Shown here piece after piece: positions 6,961 to 7,290 of a stretch of 7,290 nt of DNA. Position 1 is the stretch's first letter; each line of letters starts with the position of its first letter. The notes under the pieces were generated by a model, which was given only the letters and a program-made list of their open reading frames with translations, was not told where the DNA came from and did not search any database. The stretch is from Verrucomicrobiota bacterium (GTDB lineage: Bacteria > Verrucomicrobiota > Verrucomicrobiia > Limisphaerales > UBA1096). The translations under genes were made by a program, and so were the position numbers. The stretch spans positions 1-7,290 of the forward strand of contig JASLKI010000030.1 in assembly GCA_030747575.1 (NCBI GenBank). The letters run 5' to 3'.

Positions 6961-6968
6961 TTATAGCC

Positions 6969-6988
6969 TTGGCCAAGCGCTTGGCCAC
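6969..6988. repeat. Paired TTGGCCAA elements forming an 18-bp perfect palindrome
   Basis: TTGGCCAA at 6969-6976 is followed by TTGGCCAC at 6981-6988. Together they make TGGCCAAGCGCTTGGCCA (6970-6987), a perfect 18-bp palindrome. It fills most of the 32-nt gap between the esterase stop and the next ATG. The transcript could fold into a strong 7-bp stem with a GCGC loop, but no T-run follows, so it is not a standard terminator. It may slow or limit read-through into the next gene, or simply be two copies of the iterated element. Confidence 0.75.
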
Positions 6989-6992
6989 AACC

Positions 6993-7290
6993 AATGGGCG
7001 CAACAATAAGACATTTCAGTAGGGTCACCGCGTCCATCTGCGCAGCCCTGTTTTATTTTCTCATGACGCCGGTTAGCCAAGCCGCCGAGCCGGATTTCAA
7101 GATCCACAACGGCAAAAATGACCGCCTGCCCGGGCTCAAGTCGGCGTTGCCGAAGCATGTCCAGGTATTCGGACTGTACATCCAAGCGACCGACCGCGTG
7201 CCGGATGCCAAACTGCTGCACGCGGCCGACATAACCGCGGATTTCCTCGACAACGATCGCGATGGCAAACCGGACAATCCAGAAGTAAAC
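6993..7290 (+). CDS. Partial secreted protein of unknown function with a DxDxDGxxD motif (5' end)
   Basis: An open frame of 99 complete codons starts at ATG 6993 and runs off the window without a stop. The N-terminus MGATIRHFSR, a hydrophobic stretch at about 11-24 and SQA at 28-30 form a plausible signal peptide with cleavage before AEPDF. The mature part contains HVQVFGLYIQATDRVPDAKL (55-74), HAAD (76-79) and DNDRDGKPD at 86-94. The last fits the DxDxDGxxD calcium-loop pattern seen in EF-hand, dockerin and thrombospondin type 3 sequences. I recall similar 'pdakvlHAAn...yLDNDeDGvpDnP' stretches in secreted PVC proteins of unknown function, but I cannot name a family. There is no Shine-Dalgarno sequence before the ATG. 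An internal ATG at 7065 would cut into the signal peptide and is less likely. Codon use and frame continuity support a real gene. Confidence 0.72.

Larger units (their letters stand above)
37..6976. repeat. Dispersed family of the iterated palindrome TTGGCCAA (nine copies)
   Basis: Exact copies lie at 37-44, 1919-1926, 2810-2817, 3489-3496, 4837-4844, 4959-4966, 5582-5589, 6904-6911 and 6969-6976. Eight of nine are preceded by C, and five are the full 10-mer palindrome CTTGGCCAAG. Near copies ending in C instead of the last A are at 5163-5170 and 6981-6988. In genes the element is read as L-A-K or L-A-N, as L-G-Q, and, in the minus-strand VTC gene, as W-P-I, so it occupies different codon phases. 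Coordinates here span first to last copy; the sequence between is ordinary genes. Confidence 0.8.

Noticed and set aside
6969..6988. Terminator after the esterase gene
   Set aside because: The stem is strong but no T-run follows on either strand, and the next gene begins within a few bases on the same strand.

Overview
The window looks like a piece of bacterial chromosome with moderately high GC, most likely from the Planctomycetota-Verrucomicrobiota (PVC) group, with Verrucomicrobiota my first guess. This rests on family content only: a secreted sialate O-acetylesterase-type enzyme, a secreted TPR/coiled-coil protein with an N-terminal helical region of a kind I associate with verrucomicrobial proteins, and a partial secreted protein with a DxDxDGxxD motif. 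There is no rRNA or phylogenetic marker, so the assignment is tentative. I see no tRNA, rRNA, CRISPR array, insertion sequence or phage gene.

Left part (4-2684, minus strand): a tight three-gene operon read right to left. It encodes a VTC-domain protein (CYTH/triphosphate-tunnel fold, the catalytic fold of polyphosphate polymerases), a DUF4956 multi-pass membrane protein, and a single-span HlyD-type membrane-fusion (periplasmic adaptor) protein. Gaps between genes are 6 and 3 nt, the adaptor's ribosome binding site lies over the end of the DUF4956 gene, and a hairpin plus T-run closes the operon. VTC plus DUF4956 is a recurrent bacterial pair, often with CotH. The adaptor as third member suggests an envelope-spanning machine and is the most interesting biological lead here.

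Centre (2685-2882): a 198-bp divergent intergenic region with a possible leader attenuator for the VTC operon, a small dyad and a 12-bp perfect palindrome. No convincing promoter was found.

Right part (2883-7290, plus strand): a 720-residue secreted protein with a long coiled coil containing four tandem 51-residue repeats and C-terminal TPRs; a YjbQ/UPF0047 enzyme starting 6 nt later; a secreted SGNH-type sialate O-acetylesterase; and the first 99 codons of another secreted protein that runs off the window.

Across the whole window the palindrome TTGGCCAA occurs nine times (about 0.1 expected by chance), in genes of both orientations, in three codon phases and in all three larger intergenic gaps examined. 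It behaves like a highly iterated palindrome and is the strongest DNA-level signal.
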